A program made the translations under genes and the position numbers. A stretch of DNA of 64,000 nt. It comes from Pseudomonas viridiflava (GTDB lineage Bacteria; Pseudomonadota; Gammaproteobacteria; Pseudomonadales; Pseudomonadaceae). This document shows, piece by piece, positions 17,107-25,036 of this stretch. Each line of letters begins with the position of its first letter. The stretch's first letter is position 1. The notes beneath the pieces were generated by a model, which saw nothing but the letters and a program-made list of their open reading frames with translations, made no database searches and was not told the origin of the DNA. Location: positions 1 to 64,000 of the forward strand of contig UVIF01000010.1 in assembly GCA_900596015.1 (NCBI GenBank), written 5' to 3'.

Positions 17107-17508
17107 ATGGCGAGACCTGACCCCGGGATCCCCCCCACTCACGGCCAACGCAGCGCGCGGCAGCTAAAGCTGCTCACGGGCGGCAGCGAGCCCGACCCAC
17201 GCTTCACTCTGGCCAACGAGCGCACATTTCTGGCTTGGATTCGCACGGCGCTGGCCTTGATGGCCGGCGGCATCGCCGTCGAAGCGTTCACCGCAGACGT
17301 GTTCGCACCCGAGTTTCGCAAGAGCCTGGCGGTCATCCTGCTGTTGCTGGGTATGCTGCTCAGTGCCAGTGCGAGCCTGCGCTGGCTGAACGTGGAGCGG
17401 GCGATGCGTCACAAGCAGCCCTTGCCCATTCCGTTGCTGGTGCCGCTGCTGTCCATTGGCGGTGCGCTGGTCACTGCAGCGCTGATAGCTTTCGTCGTAT
17501 TGCGATGA
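17107..17508 (+). CDS. DUF202 (YidH-type) membrane protein
   Basis: A 133-aa protein whose conserved ANERTFLAWIRTALALMAGG block and three hydrophobic segments define the DUF202/YidH family of small inner-membrane proteins of unknown function. The polar head of about 35 residues precedes the first segment. Its stop overlaps the start of a second DUF202 gene (ATGA), so the two are translationally coupled and may form a heteromer. Confidence 0.88.
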   Translation: MARPDPGIPPTHGQRSARQLKLLTGGSEPDPRFTLANERTFLAWIRTALALMAGGIAVEAFTADVFAPEFRKSLAVILLLLGMLLSASASLRWLNVERAMRHKQPLPIPLLVPLLSIGGALVTAALIAFVVLR

Positions 17509-17834
17509 ACGTGCCTCACGCGGGGCATCAGGACGAAGGGCTGCAGCCTGAACGGACGTTGCTGGCGTGGGGGCGAACCCTGTTGGCGATGCTGGTGGCG
17601 AGTTTGTTCTTTCTGCGCTGGATGCCCCACCACGGCCGCTTCGCCGGCGGCTTGATCGCATTCACTCTGCTGGGGGCGTTGCTGATCTGGCTGAGCCAGC
17701 GGCGCCGATACCGCTGCAGAGTGGAAGGGATCAGCCGCGCGCGCTTCCCGGCCGACGTGAAGGGCGTGCTTGGCCTGGGCAGCATGGTCACGGTGATCGG
17801 CGGCGCGGCGATCTGGATCACCTTGATGACGTGA
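17505..17834 (+). CDS. DUF202 membrane protein, second of a coupled pair
   Basis: A 109-aa protein. The sequence PERTLLAWGRTLLAMLVAS matches the DUF202 signature also present in the gene before it, and three hydrophobic segments follow. The ATG at 17505 overlaps the upstream stop by four bases (ATGA). Function unknown. The two paralogues keep the same topology but have diverged strongly. Confidence 0.88.
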   Translation: MNVPHAGHQDEGLQPERTLLAWGRTLLAMLVASLFFLRWMPHHGRFAGGLIAFTLLGALLIWLSQRRRYRCRVEGISRARFPADVKGVLGLGSMVTVIGGAAIWITLMT

Positions 17835-17838
17835 CGCC

Positions 17839-18474
17839 TCAGGCGTAGTCGTTGCGCTCGGACTTGAGCAATGCCCAGGCCAGCCCGGCGACCCACAGCA
17901 GCGAGGCGAAGTAGTTGACCCGCTGGAACAGGCCGAAGCCACGGCCCACGTCCATGGCCGCTGCCATCCACGGCAGGCAGCCCAGCGCAAACAGACTGCA
18001 GATCAGCGACAACCAGACCAAACCCTTGCGGCCCTCGCGGCGTGCCACGACAATCCACAGCGCGCTGGCGAGCAACAGGCTTGCCGACATGATCACGCTG
18101 GCGATGGTATGCAGGTTCTGCTGCGTCGAAGGGTATTGCAGGGAACAGCCGACGTCGCAGGTGAAGTACCCAGCCGCCAGGCTTGCCAGACCGTGCACGA
18201 TGATGAGCGAGGCGCTCAGCCGCGCCAGGCGAAGATGCGCATGGCCCGCGTAGAGGCCAACACCGAACGCTATCGACAACAGACCGAGCGGGTAGTGACC
18301 GAGCCAGGCCCAGAGGGCGTGGGTGGGTGCATTGGTGGCACCCAACAGACCCATAGCCTGATCGATGTGGCTGTACCCGCCATACAGGCTGCCGGTCACG
18401 ATGAGGCTTGCGGCCAGCCATAGCGGGCTGATCAGGCCAGCCAGATAGAGTAATTTGCGAATCGGCTGCTGCAC
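17839..18474 (-). CDS. DUF998 integral membrane protein
   Basis: A 211-aa protein with six hydrophobic segments and the pattern of DUF998 proteins (an early PLWLAASLIVTGSLYGGYSH block and a loop containing FTCDVGCS with two Cys). Function unknown. It converges on the DUF202 pair with only 4 bp between stops and is divergent from the acetyltransferase. Confidence 0.8.
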   Translation of the reverse strand: MQQPIRKLLYLAGLISPLWLAASLIVTGSLYGGYSHIDQAMGLLGATNAPTHALWAWLGHYPLGLLSIAFGVGLYAGHAHLRLARLSASLIIVHGLASLAAGYFTCDVGCSLQYPSTQQNLHTIASVIMSASLLLASALWIVVARREGRKGLVWLSLICSLFALGCLPWMAAAMDVGRGFGLFQRVNYFASLLWVAGLAWALLKSERNDYA

Positions 18475-18592
18475 AGCGCATCTCCGTCATAAAAAGAGGC
18501 CCGGACCTTACTACAGCGCCGGGGCCGTCACGAAGCAATTTTTCCCGCCGCGGGGCAAACCCGGCGCTTTGGCAATAACAGGATACATTTAC

Positions 18593-19000
18593 GTGGAATT
18601 CATCGAACTGCCGCCCTGTGCGCGACCGCTGCTGGACAAGTTCTACAAGCTGCAGAGCAGTCGGATGCGCAGCGTGGGCAACGCCCGCTGGTGGGTAGCA
18701 CGGAGCGGCGAAATCGTTGCGGGTTCGAACTTCCTGCCAGTGGCCGGGGGGCACTGGTTGACTGGCCTGCACGTGGCTGTCGATCAGCGCAACAAGGGCT
18801 TGGGCCGACGTTTGCTCAGCGCCGCCCAGACCACGCTGGGCGGGCCGGTATGGTTGTTTTGCGAACCGCCATTGCGTGGTTTCTACCTCAGCCTCGGCTT
18901 CGAGGATGCGACCACCCTGCCTGCCGAGCTGACCCAGCGCCTGCAGCGCTACCGAGCCAGCAAGAACTTGCTGGCTCTGGTGCGTCCGATTGCCGCTTGA
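18593..19000 (+). CDS. GNAT-family N-acetyltransferase
   Basis: About 135 aa. The acetyl-CoA site is visible as LHVAVDQRNKGLGRRLLSAA, with the R/Q-x-x-G-x-G/A loop (QRNKGLGRR) and the later FYLSLGFED motif typical of GNAT enzymes. I chose the GTG at 18593 because AGGA lies 9 bp upstream and the next residues (EFIELPP) begin the first strand; the frame stays open further upstream but enters the leader of the divergent DUF998 gene. Substrate unknown. Confidence 0.75.
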   Translation: MEFIELPPCARPLLDKFYKLQSSRMRSVGNARWWVARSGEIVAGSNFLPVAGGHWLTGLHVAVDQRNKGLGRRLLSAAQTTLGGPVWLFCEPPLRGFYLSLGFEDATTLPAELTQRLQRYRASKNLLALVRPIAA

Positions 19001-19016
19001 TCTGCCTAACCTAGGT

Positions 19017-19994
19017 TCAAGCCTGCGGGCGCGCTGCGACCGATGACGGCGTGGCAGGGTTTGCCCGCAGGTCCTTCTCGCCCGTAGGTACGGTCCCGGT
19101 CTGGTCCACAGCGGGGGCGGTTTCCTCAGGATCCTTGGCACCCTTGTCTTTGCCCTCGGCCGACATGTGTTCGATCACTGCATTCATCTCGGCGCCCAGC
19201 AACAGCACGGCAGAAGAGATGTAGAAATACAGCAGCAACACAATGATCGCGCCGATGCTGCCGTACATTGCGTTGTAGTCAGCGAACGTTTTCACGTAGT
19301 AGGCAAAGCCCAGCGATGCGACGATCCAGACCACCACGGCGAGCATCGAGCCGGGCGTAATGAAGCGGAATTCCTGCTTCACGTCAGGCATGACGTAGTA
19401 GATCACCGCGACGGCGATCATCAACAGAATGACGATCAGCGGCCAGCGCAGGATGGTCCACAGGGTGACGATGAAATCTTCCATGCCGATCTGCCCGGCC
19501 AGCCACTGCATGACCTGGGGACCGGTGACCATCAGGGCCGCTACGCACAACAGCATGCCTGCGAGGCCGATGGTGTACAGGATCGACAAAGGAATGCGCT
19601 TCCAGGCCGGCCGCTCTTCGACCACATCATAGGCAGCGTTCATTGCGCTCATGGTCAGGCGCACGCCTGCCGAGGCGGTCCACAGGGCGACTACGATACC
19701 AATGGAAAGCAGACCACCTTTGGACTGCTGCAACTGGTCGATCACCGGATTGACCTGTTCCAGCGCCTGTGGCGGCAGCACCAACTCGGACTGCAGACGC
19801 ATCCACGAGAAGAAATCCGGCAGATGCAGGAAACCGATCAAGGCGATCAGGAAAAGCAGAAAGGGGAACAGCGAGAACAACATCTGGTAGGCCAATGCCG
19901 AAGCATATGTAGGCATTTCGTCGTCGACGAATTCCTTGACCGTGCGAACCATGACCTTCATGAAAGGCAGGTTGTTCATATGGGGAAATAGCAT
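19017..19994 (-). CDS. YihY/BrkB-family (UPF0761) inner membrane protein
   Basis: A 325-aa protein with six membrane segments and the family blocks ASALAYQMLFSLFPFLLFL, LWTASAGVRLTMSAMNAAYD and AMYGSIGAIIVLLLYFYISS. Once misnamed ribonuclease BN, the family is now viewed as membrane proteins of unsettled function. A hydrophilic, charged tail of about 60 residues follows the last segment. The ATG at 19992-19994 has GGAG five bases upstream; a frame extending 43 codons more has no ribosome site. Confidence 0.9.
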   Translation of the reverse strand: MLFPHMNNLPFMKVMVRTVKEFVDDEMPTYASALAYQMLFSLFPFLLFLIALIGFLHLPDFFSWMRLQSELVLPPQALEQVNPVIDQLQQSKGGLLSIGIVVALWTASAGVRLTMSAMNAAYDVVEERPAWKRIPLSILYTIGLAGMLLCVAALMVTGPQVMQWLAGQIGMEDFIVTLWTILRWPLIVILLMIAVAVIYYVMPDVKQEFRFITPGSMLAVVVWIVASLGFAYYVKTFADYNAMYGSIGAIIVLLLYFYISSAVLLLGAEMNAVIEHMSAEGKDKGAKDPEETAPAVDQTGTVPTGEKDLRANPATPSSVAARPQA

Positions 19995-20215
19995 AGCGTC
20001 TCCTTGCGCCACTCGACTTTCGAATACCCTGCCTGAGTGGATGCGTAGCCCAACTGAGTCAGGCAGCCGCGGCAGGCTTGTAGCGGCACGCTTTCTACCG
20101 TAAAGCTGCAGGAAAAACGACAATCAGAGTATGTACGTCCGTGTCTGCCCAATAGCACAACGGCCATCGTTTGATGACCGTTGGCGAACTTCACTCAGGC
20201 AGGAAACACGCTGCC

Positions 20216-20407
20216 TCAGGGTTTTTTTACAGCGTCTTTCACAGTGTTCTTGACTTCGCCTTCTACTTGCTGGGCTTCGCCTTTCTTTTCTTGCACTGCA
20301 CCTTTGACCTGCAGTTCTTCGTTACCGGTGACTTTGCCCACGCCTTGCTTGACGTTGCCGACTGCTTCGTTGGCCATGCCTTTGATCTTGTCTGAAGTGC
20401 CGCTCAT
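20216..20407 (-). CDS. CsbD-family stress protein
   Basis: A 63-aa, highly charged, Lys/Glu/Val-rich soluble protein beginning MSGTSDKIKGMANEAVGNVK, the CsbD signature. CsbD proteins are general stress proteins of unknown molecular role. AGGAGA precedes the ATG at 20405-20407; an ATG six codons upstream lacks a ribosome site. Confidence 0.9.
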   Translation of the reverse strand: MSGTSDKIKGMANEAVGNVKQGVGKVTGNEELQVKGAVQEKKGEAQQVEGEVKNTVKDAVKKP

Positions 20408-20624
20408 GGTATGTCTCCTGGTCATTTAGGAATGTCTTGTCTCGACACAAGAATTGACCGGCACCGGCCATCCAGAGTTTCAAATTATTTTGCGTGGCAA
20501 AAGACGCCGTGGTCGTGCAGCAGGCACATGGGTTTTGCCAGCGCTTTATGTTCGGCCGATTTGCCCGCAGAATGCCGGTCGGATTCGGCCAGTGCGCCGA
20601 AGCGTCATACCTGTAGGAATTTTC

Positions 20625-21005
20625 ATGAAACTCGACAAACCCCAAGCCATCGCCCGTCGCAACAAGGAACTGGGTGGCGCGGTGCTCGGCGTCAACAACT
20701 GCCATTTCACCGTGCTGGACGCCAAACGCAACATCTGGTGGTTCGACATCCCTGTGGCACGCCTGCAGATCGGCCAGTACGAATGGATTCACCTGCTGCT
20801 GCATACCCCTTCCAGTGATCAGCTGCTGCACCTGAAAGTGACCACGGCGTTCTTGCGTGAGCACATGGAAGGATTGGTGGTGCGCAACGCCGGCAAACGC
20901 AAGTCGACGGTCAGCCTCGAGCTGAGCGCCGACAAGGATTCGTTCCTCAAGGATGTGCGGCCCACCGGCAGCGGCGTCGGCTTTGCGCCATTCCTGCAGG
21001 CCTGA
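20625..21005 (+). CDS. Conserved hypothetical protein (126 aa)
   Basis: I recognise no domain. The protein is soluble, with Trp/Phe-rich beta-like segments (NNCHFTVLDAKRNIWWFDIP, HLLLHTP) and a basic stretch NAGKRKSTVSLEL. The start at 20625 follows TAGGAAT. The frame is open another 57 codons upstream, but that part reads low-quality sequence. It is convergent with cvfB. Confidence 0.7.
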   Translation: MKLDKPQAIARRNKELGGAVLGVNNCHFTVLDAKRNIWWFDIPVARLQIGQYEWIHLLLHTPSSDQLLHLKVTTAFLREHMEGLVVRNAGKRKSTVSLELSADKDSFLKDVRPTGSGVGFAPFLQA

Positions 21006-21026
21006 GAGCGGCCTGCGTGACGGGCT

Positions 21027-21863
21027 TCAGACCAGTTCGATACGGTCGGCGTGGATGACGATCTGGCCGTCCTTGTACAGCGCGCCGATGGCTTTCTTGA
21101 AGTTGCCCTTGCTGACACCGAAGAGTTCGCTGATCAGCTGCGGATCGCTCTTGTCGCTGACCGCGAGGGTGCCCTGGTTGGCGCGCAGCTTGTCGAGGAT
21201 CTGGGCGTTGAGGCTGCTGGTCAGTTGCGCGCCGATGGGCTGCAGGCTCAGGGCAATCTTGCCGTCGCTGCGCAGCTCCTTGATGTAGCCCTTCTCCTGC
21301 TTGCCGGAGCGCAGGAACTTGAACACTTCGTTCTTGTGGATCAGGCCCCAGTGGGCGTTGTTGATGATGGCCTTGAAGCCCATGTCGGTTTCTTCGACCA
21401 CCAGCAGATCGACTTCCTGGCCTACCTGATAGGCCGGCGGCAGCTTGTCGAGGTAGCGATCCAGGCGGGCGGTGGCCGTAATGCGGCGCGTACGTTTGTC
21501 CAGGTACACGTGCACCACGCAGTACTCGCCCGCTTTCATCTGGCGTTTTTCTTCGGAGAAAGGCAGCAGCAGGTCCTTGGGCAGCCCCCAGTCGAGGAAG
21601 ACGCCAATGCTGTTGATTTCGACGACCTTGAGGCTGGCGAACTCACCTACCTGGACCTTGGGCTTTTCAGTGGTGGCCAGCAGTTTGTCTTCGCTGTCCA
21701 GATACACGAAAACGTTCAGCCAGTCTTCGTCTTCGCTGGGAATATCCTTGGGAATGTAGCGATTGGGCAAGAGGATCTCGCCGTCTGCGCCGCCGTCTAG
21801 ATACAGCCCGAAGTCCGTATGTTTTACCACTTGCAATGCGTTGTAGCGCCCGACTAAAGCCAT
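21027..21863 (-). CDS. cvfB: CvfB-type S1-domain RNA-binding protein
   Basis: A 278-aa protein with three successive S1-like OB folds (about 5-60, 65-130, 140-210) and a C-terminal winged-helix region (about 215-278). FGLYLDGGADGEILLPNRY and IGVFLDWGLPKDLLLPFSE are typical of the CvfB/YitL family, which binds RNA and affects expression of virulence and metabolism genes in other bacteria. The exact target is unknown. The ATG at 21861-21863 starts directly on the first strand. Confidence 0.88.
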   Translation of the reverse strand: MALVGRYNALQVVKHTDFGLYLDGGADGEILLPNRYIPKDIPSEDEDWLNVFVYLDSEDKLLATTEKPKVQVGEFASLKVVEINSIGVFLDWGLPKDLLLPFSEEKRQMKAGEYCVVHVYLDKRTRRITATARLDRYLDKLPPAYQVGQEVDLLVVEETDMGFKAIINNAHWGLIHKNEVFKFLRSGKQEKGYIKELRSDGKIALSLQPIGAQLTSSLNAQILDKLRANQGTLAVSDKSDPQLISELFGVSKGNFKKAIGALYKDGQIVIHADRIELV

Positions 21864-22078
21864 TTCGAATTTTCCTCGTCACCTGGCTCGGCATTCTACC
21901 CGAGAACCCTTCGGTTCGCTGCGCAAGGCGCCTTGCGCGACAGGTATTGGTACGCCTGAACCTTGCTGGGCAAAACCTTGATCACAGGGGATCCCACTGC
22001 CACCGCTGGTCCATATAGCCCAGCCGGGAGGGGATAAATCATGTACAATGCCTGGCCATATTAATTTTTGACAGGTTA

Positions 22079-22267
22079 ATGGCAGCCATGCGCGTTAAAG
22101 CATCCAACAGCAAAGTCAAACCCGCTCCAGCCGTAGAAACCAGCGAGTCGATCAACGAACAGATTGCCGCGTTTCTCAAGTCCGGTGGCGAGATCCAGCA
22201 GATTGCCAAGGGCGTGAGCGGCCAGACCTTCACCCCGTCCAAGCACATCAGCCTGGGCAAGAAGTAA
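22079..22267 (+). CDS. Small conserved protein with SutA-like FLxxGG motif
   Basis: 62 aa, or 59 aa if translation starts at the second ATG (22088). A basic head is followed by INEQIAAFLKSGGEIQQIAK and a polar tail ending ISLGKK. The FL-x2-GG-x2-Q-x-I pattern resembles the C-terminal region of the Pseudomonas RNA-polymerase-binding regulator SutA, as I remember it, although this protein lacks SutA's long acidic head. A role in transcription is possible but unproven. AGG (22073-22075) is too close to the first ATG and rather far from the second, so the start is open. Confidence 0.72.
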   Translation: MAAMRVKASNSKVKPAPAVETSESINEQIAAFLKSGGEIQQIAKGVSGQTFTPSKHISLGKK

Positions 22268-22428
22268 GTTTGCGGCCCGGCCGTGGCGCCGGGCAAAACT
22301 TCAGCGTCATGTAACTCCCCGCATCACCCTCATCCCCCCTGAATCGACGAATGGCAGCGTCACGCCGCCCATGAGCGGTATGCTTGCACCCTTCTAGATC
22401 GGGCCGTCCAGGCTAACTGGAGGTAGGT

Positions 22429-23148
22429 ATGCTCAGACCCAGCTGGTTATTGATAGCCGGACTCGTGGTCCCCCCTTCCCTATGCGCCCAGGTCATTCAA
22501 CGTGACATCGGCGATTTCAACCTCAAGCTCGGCACCACACCGTCGCGCAGCATGGCCGTGGGCCTGGTGCAGCCAAGCACCGGCAGTTCCTTCCATGGCG
22601 GGCTGGACCTGACCCACGACAGCGGTCTGTATTTCGGTCAATGGTCGCCCAATATGGGCCTCACCTCCTCCAGCAATCTGGAGGTGGATTCCTATATGGG
22701 CTACAAGCATCCGTTCGATAATTCGCTGGGTTATGAAGTAGGCGTGATCCAGTACAGCTACCCCGAGCTGGATGCCCCTTCGACGCATGCGTTCTACGCC
22801 GGCCTGCGTGTTCTGGATCGGCGCTTCGGCGCAGCGTTCAACAATACCCCCGACGGCCAGAACAGCACGCTGTTCGCCGACCTGGGCGGCCTGCCCCTGC
22901 TGGATGTGGGCTTTACCATGAAGGTCAGCAACCATCAGCTCACCACCCCGTTCACCATTGGTGAGGGGCAGGAAGTGCGGGCATTCAACGACTGGTCGCT
23001 GCAGATGTCACGGCCGATCGGCAGCTTCGACCTGGACTTCATCTACAGTGGCTCGGACCTGAGCGGTGCCAATTGCGCTGCCTATTCAGGCCAGAATGGC
23101 CAGTGTGACAGCATGTTCATGCTCAAGGCCCAACACGCGTTTTTCTGA
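22429..23148 (+). CDS. TorF-type putative outer-membrane porin
   Basis: A 239-aa protein with a signal peptide (about 1-20, ending LCA) and alternating beta strands ending in Phe, as in outer-membrane barrels. FHGGLDLTHDSGLYFGQWSPN and the repeated Y/G-rich strands match the TorF (TIGR02001) family of putative porins. It should form a small outer-membrane channel; substrate unknown. GGAGGTAGGT precedes the ATG. Confidence 0.85.
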   Translation: MLRPSWLLIAGLVVPPSLCAQVIQRDIGDFNLKLGTTPSRSMAVGLVQPSTGSSFHGGLDLTHDSGLYFGQWSPNMGLTSSSNLEVDSYMGYKHPFDNSLGYEVGVIQYSYPELDAPSTHAFYAGLRVLDRRFGAAFNNTPDGQNSTLFADLGGLPLLDVGFTMKVSNHQLTTPFTIGEGQEVRAFNDWSLQMSRPIGSFDLDFIYSGSDLSGANCAAYSGQNGQCDSMFMLKAQHAFF

Positions 23149-23206
23149 ACCGCACGCACCGGCATGGCTCTATAACCACAACAACGCCATCGCACGGACC
23201 GCTGCC

Positions 23207-24076
23207 ATGAATCCACTGTTTCGTCGCTTGTCGCATTGTGTGCTGCTCATGGGCCTGTGCCTGGCGTTCAGTGGCTGCACGCGAGTGGACCTGGCCTATC
23301 GCAATCTGGACGTGATCATTCCCTGGTCGATGAACGACTACCTGGACATGAACCGCGAACAGAAAAGCTGGTTCGACGAACGCCTGAAGGAACACCTGCG
23401 CTGGCACTGCACCACGCAACTGGCAGACAACCTGCAGTGGCTGGACAAAATCCAGCAAATGGTCGCCGAGCAGCAGGTGACGGCGCCAGCGCTGCGGGAA
23501 CGCACCGCCGAAGCCAAGCAGGCGATCTCCGCCATCGCCGTGCAGGTCACGCCCTCGGCGGTCGAGTTGCTGCGGGGGCTGGACGACAATCAGGTGCGGG
23601 CCCTGCAGCAGACGCTCAACGAAGATCTGGTAAAGCGTCGCAAGGAATACGTGGAGCCGCCACTGCAGGCGCAGATCGACGAGCGCGCCAAGCGCATGAG
23701 CAAGCGCCTGACGCCTTGGTTCGGCAAACTTACCGATACGCAGCAGCAGCGCGTGCAGGCCTGGTCGCAGAGCCTGGGCGAACAGAATCGTGAATGGATC
23801 GACAACCGCGAGCACTGGCAGGCGCAGTTCATGGCCGCCTTGCAGCAGCGCCAGTCGGCCGAATTCCCGGCGCGGATCGCGCAATTGCTGCAACAGCGCG
23901 AAGCGGTGTGGACCCCGCAATACAAGCTGGCCTATGCCCGTACCGAGCAGGCAGCCATCGACCTGATGAGCGGCCTTGCGGCCGACAGTACGCCTGAACA
24001 ACGCGGGCGTATCGAACGCAAGCTGGGCGAACTGCGCGAAGACTTCGCTAACCTCAAGTGCCTGAAGAACGCCTGA
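23207..24076 (+). CDS. DUF6279-type lipoprotein
   Basis: A 289-aa protein with a lipobox (AFSGC, Cys24) and a mature helical domain rich in Trp, Gln and Arg. DVIIPWSMNDYLDMNREQK is the conserved opening block of a lipoprotein family common in Pseudomonas; I take it to be DUF6279. Function unknown. The start at 23207 is fixed by the signal peptide. A GCCTGA/TCAGGC hairpin (24071-24091) spans its stop and the end of convergent glcC. Confidence 0.8.
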   Translation: MNPLFRRLSHCVLLMGLCLAFSGCTRVDLAYRNLDVIIPWSMNDYLDMNREQKSWFDERLKEHLRWHCTTQLADNLQWLDKIQQMVAEQQVTAPALRERTAEAKQAISAIAVQVTPSAVELLRGLDDNQVRALQQTLNEDLVKRRKEYVEPPLQAQIDERAKRMSKRLTPWFGKLTDTQQQRVQAWSQSLGEQNREWIDNREHWQAQFMAALQQRQSAEFPARIAQLLQQREAVWTPQYKLAYARTEQAAIDLMSGLAADSTPEQRGRIERKLGELREDFANLKCLKNA

Positions 24077-24085
24077 TCCGGTGCT

Positions 24086-24838
24086 TCAGGCCCAGCCTTC
24101 CAGACGCAACGTGGCACGTACCAGACGTTGCTCTTCGCCTTCTATTTCCCGCAGGTTGGCGCAGATGCTCTCGATATGCGCTACGGCTGCCTTGCGTGCC
24201 TGTTCGGGCTGGCGGTTGATCACTGCGGTGTAAAGCCTGGCGTGTTGCTTGTCGATCTGTTGTTTCTGCGGCTGGCGGTGGTACAGGTTGTTCACGCAGG
24301 CAAACACTGAGTTGAGCAGCAGGTCAGTCAACGAGCGCAGGGTCTGTACCAGCACCGGATTGTGCGAGGCGTCGCAGATCGCCAGGTGGAAGGCATGGTC
24401 CAGGTGCGCATGCCGGGTGGCGTCCAGCGGTTGGTCATGGGCCGCCAGCAGCGCCTGGTAACTGCGCTCGATCAAGACGAAATCGGCCTGGGTACCGCGC
24501 AGCGCGGCCAACCGCGCCGACTCGCCTTCGAGCAGCGAACGCACTTCGAACAGATCGTAGAGTGTGCGCGGCTGGGAACTGAACAGGTGCATCAAGGGTG
24601 TAGCATCGTTGGCGGGAGACAATGACGCCACGAACGAGCCGCGGCCCTGCTCGGTGGCGATGATGCCACGGGCGCGCAACAACTTGAGGCCCTCGCGCAG
24701 CGCGTTGCGCGACACCCCCAGTTTTTCCACCAGACGCCGCTCCGAGGGCAGCGGTTGGCCGGTCTTGAGAATGCCATCGACGATGAGCCGCTCGATGCGC
24801 TCGCACACTACATCGGCAACTTGAGGTTTGTTGTGCAT
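24086..24838 (-). CDS. glcC: GntR/FadR-family regulator of glycolate use
   Basis: A 250-aa FadR-subfamily regulator: winged helix about 1-75 with LPSERRLVEKLGVSRNALRE as the recognition region, then an all-helical FCD ligand domain with the metal-binding Asp and His residues (DHAFHLAICDASHN and the later HIESI). It is divergent from glcDEFG, as in E. coli, where GlcC activates the operon in response to glycolate. Two TGGT-N3-ACCA sites in the 198-bp gap are good candidate operators. Start at the ATG at 24836-24838. Confidence 0.93.
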   Translation of the reverse strand: MHNKPQVADVVCERIERLIVDGILKTGQPLPSERRLVEKLGVSRNALREGLKLLRARGIIATEQGRGSFVASLSPANDATPLMHLFSSQPRTLYDLFEVRSLLEGESARLAALRGTQADFVLIERSYQALLAAHDQPLDATRHAHLDHAFHLAICDASHNPVLVQTLRSLTDLLLNSVFACVNNLYHRQPQKQQIDKQHARLYTAVINRQPEQARKAAVAHIESICANLREIEGEEQRLVRATLRLEGWA

Positions 24839-24849
24839 GCCATGCCTGC

Positions 24850-24860
24850 TGGTAGGACCA
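24850..24860. promoter_or_regulatory. Candidate GlcC operator 1
   Basis: TGGTAGGACCA fits the FadR-subfamily motif TNGTNNNACNA perfectly and lies 12 bp upstream of the glcC ATG, suggesting autoregulation. Its exact inverse occurs at 24947-24957. Confidence 0.65.
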
Positions 24861-24944
24861 TCGCCCGAGACTGTCGTCAAACATTCGACGACCACCCGAA
24901 AATAAGCCAGTAGAGGCTTCGATAGAAGCCCCCCGACCAAAAGA

Positions 24945-24959
24945 ACTGGTCCTACCAGT
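24945..24959. promoter_or_regulatory. Candidate GlcC operator 2
   Basis: ACTGGTCCTACCAGT is a perfect 15-bp palindrome around a 3-bp centre, containing the FadR-subfamily motif TGGTNNNACCA. It lies about 78 bp upstream of the glcD ATG, a position suited to activation. Its centre is 97 bp from that of operator 1. Confidence 0.7.
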
Positions 24960-25036
24960 GGTTCAGCCCGTAGACAGGCCTGGTGTTTGCGACCACTGTT
25001 GAGCGCATAAGAACGACAAGCCGGTGGCCTGCGCCC

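Noticed and set aside
20190..20235. Hairpin and T-run near the end of csbD as a plus-strand terminator
   Set aside because: The T-run encodes the Lys-Lys-Pro tail of CsbD on the other strand, and no plus-strand gene ends here.
22275..22294. GCCCGGC/GCCGGGC stem after the small SutA-like gene as a terminator
   Set aside because: No T-tract follows; at best a weak structure, so not listed as a terminator.
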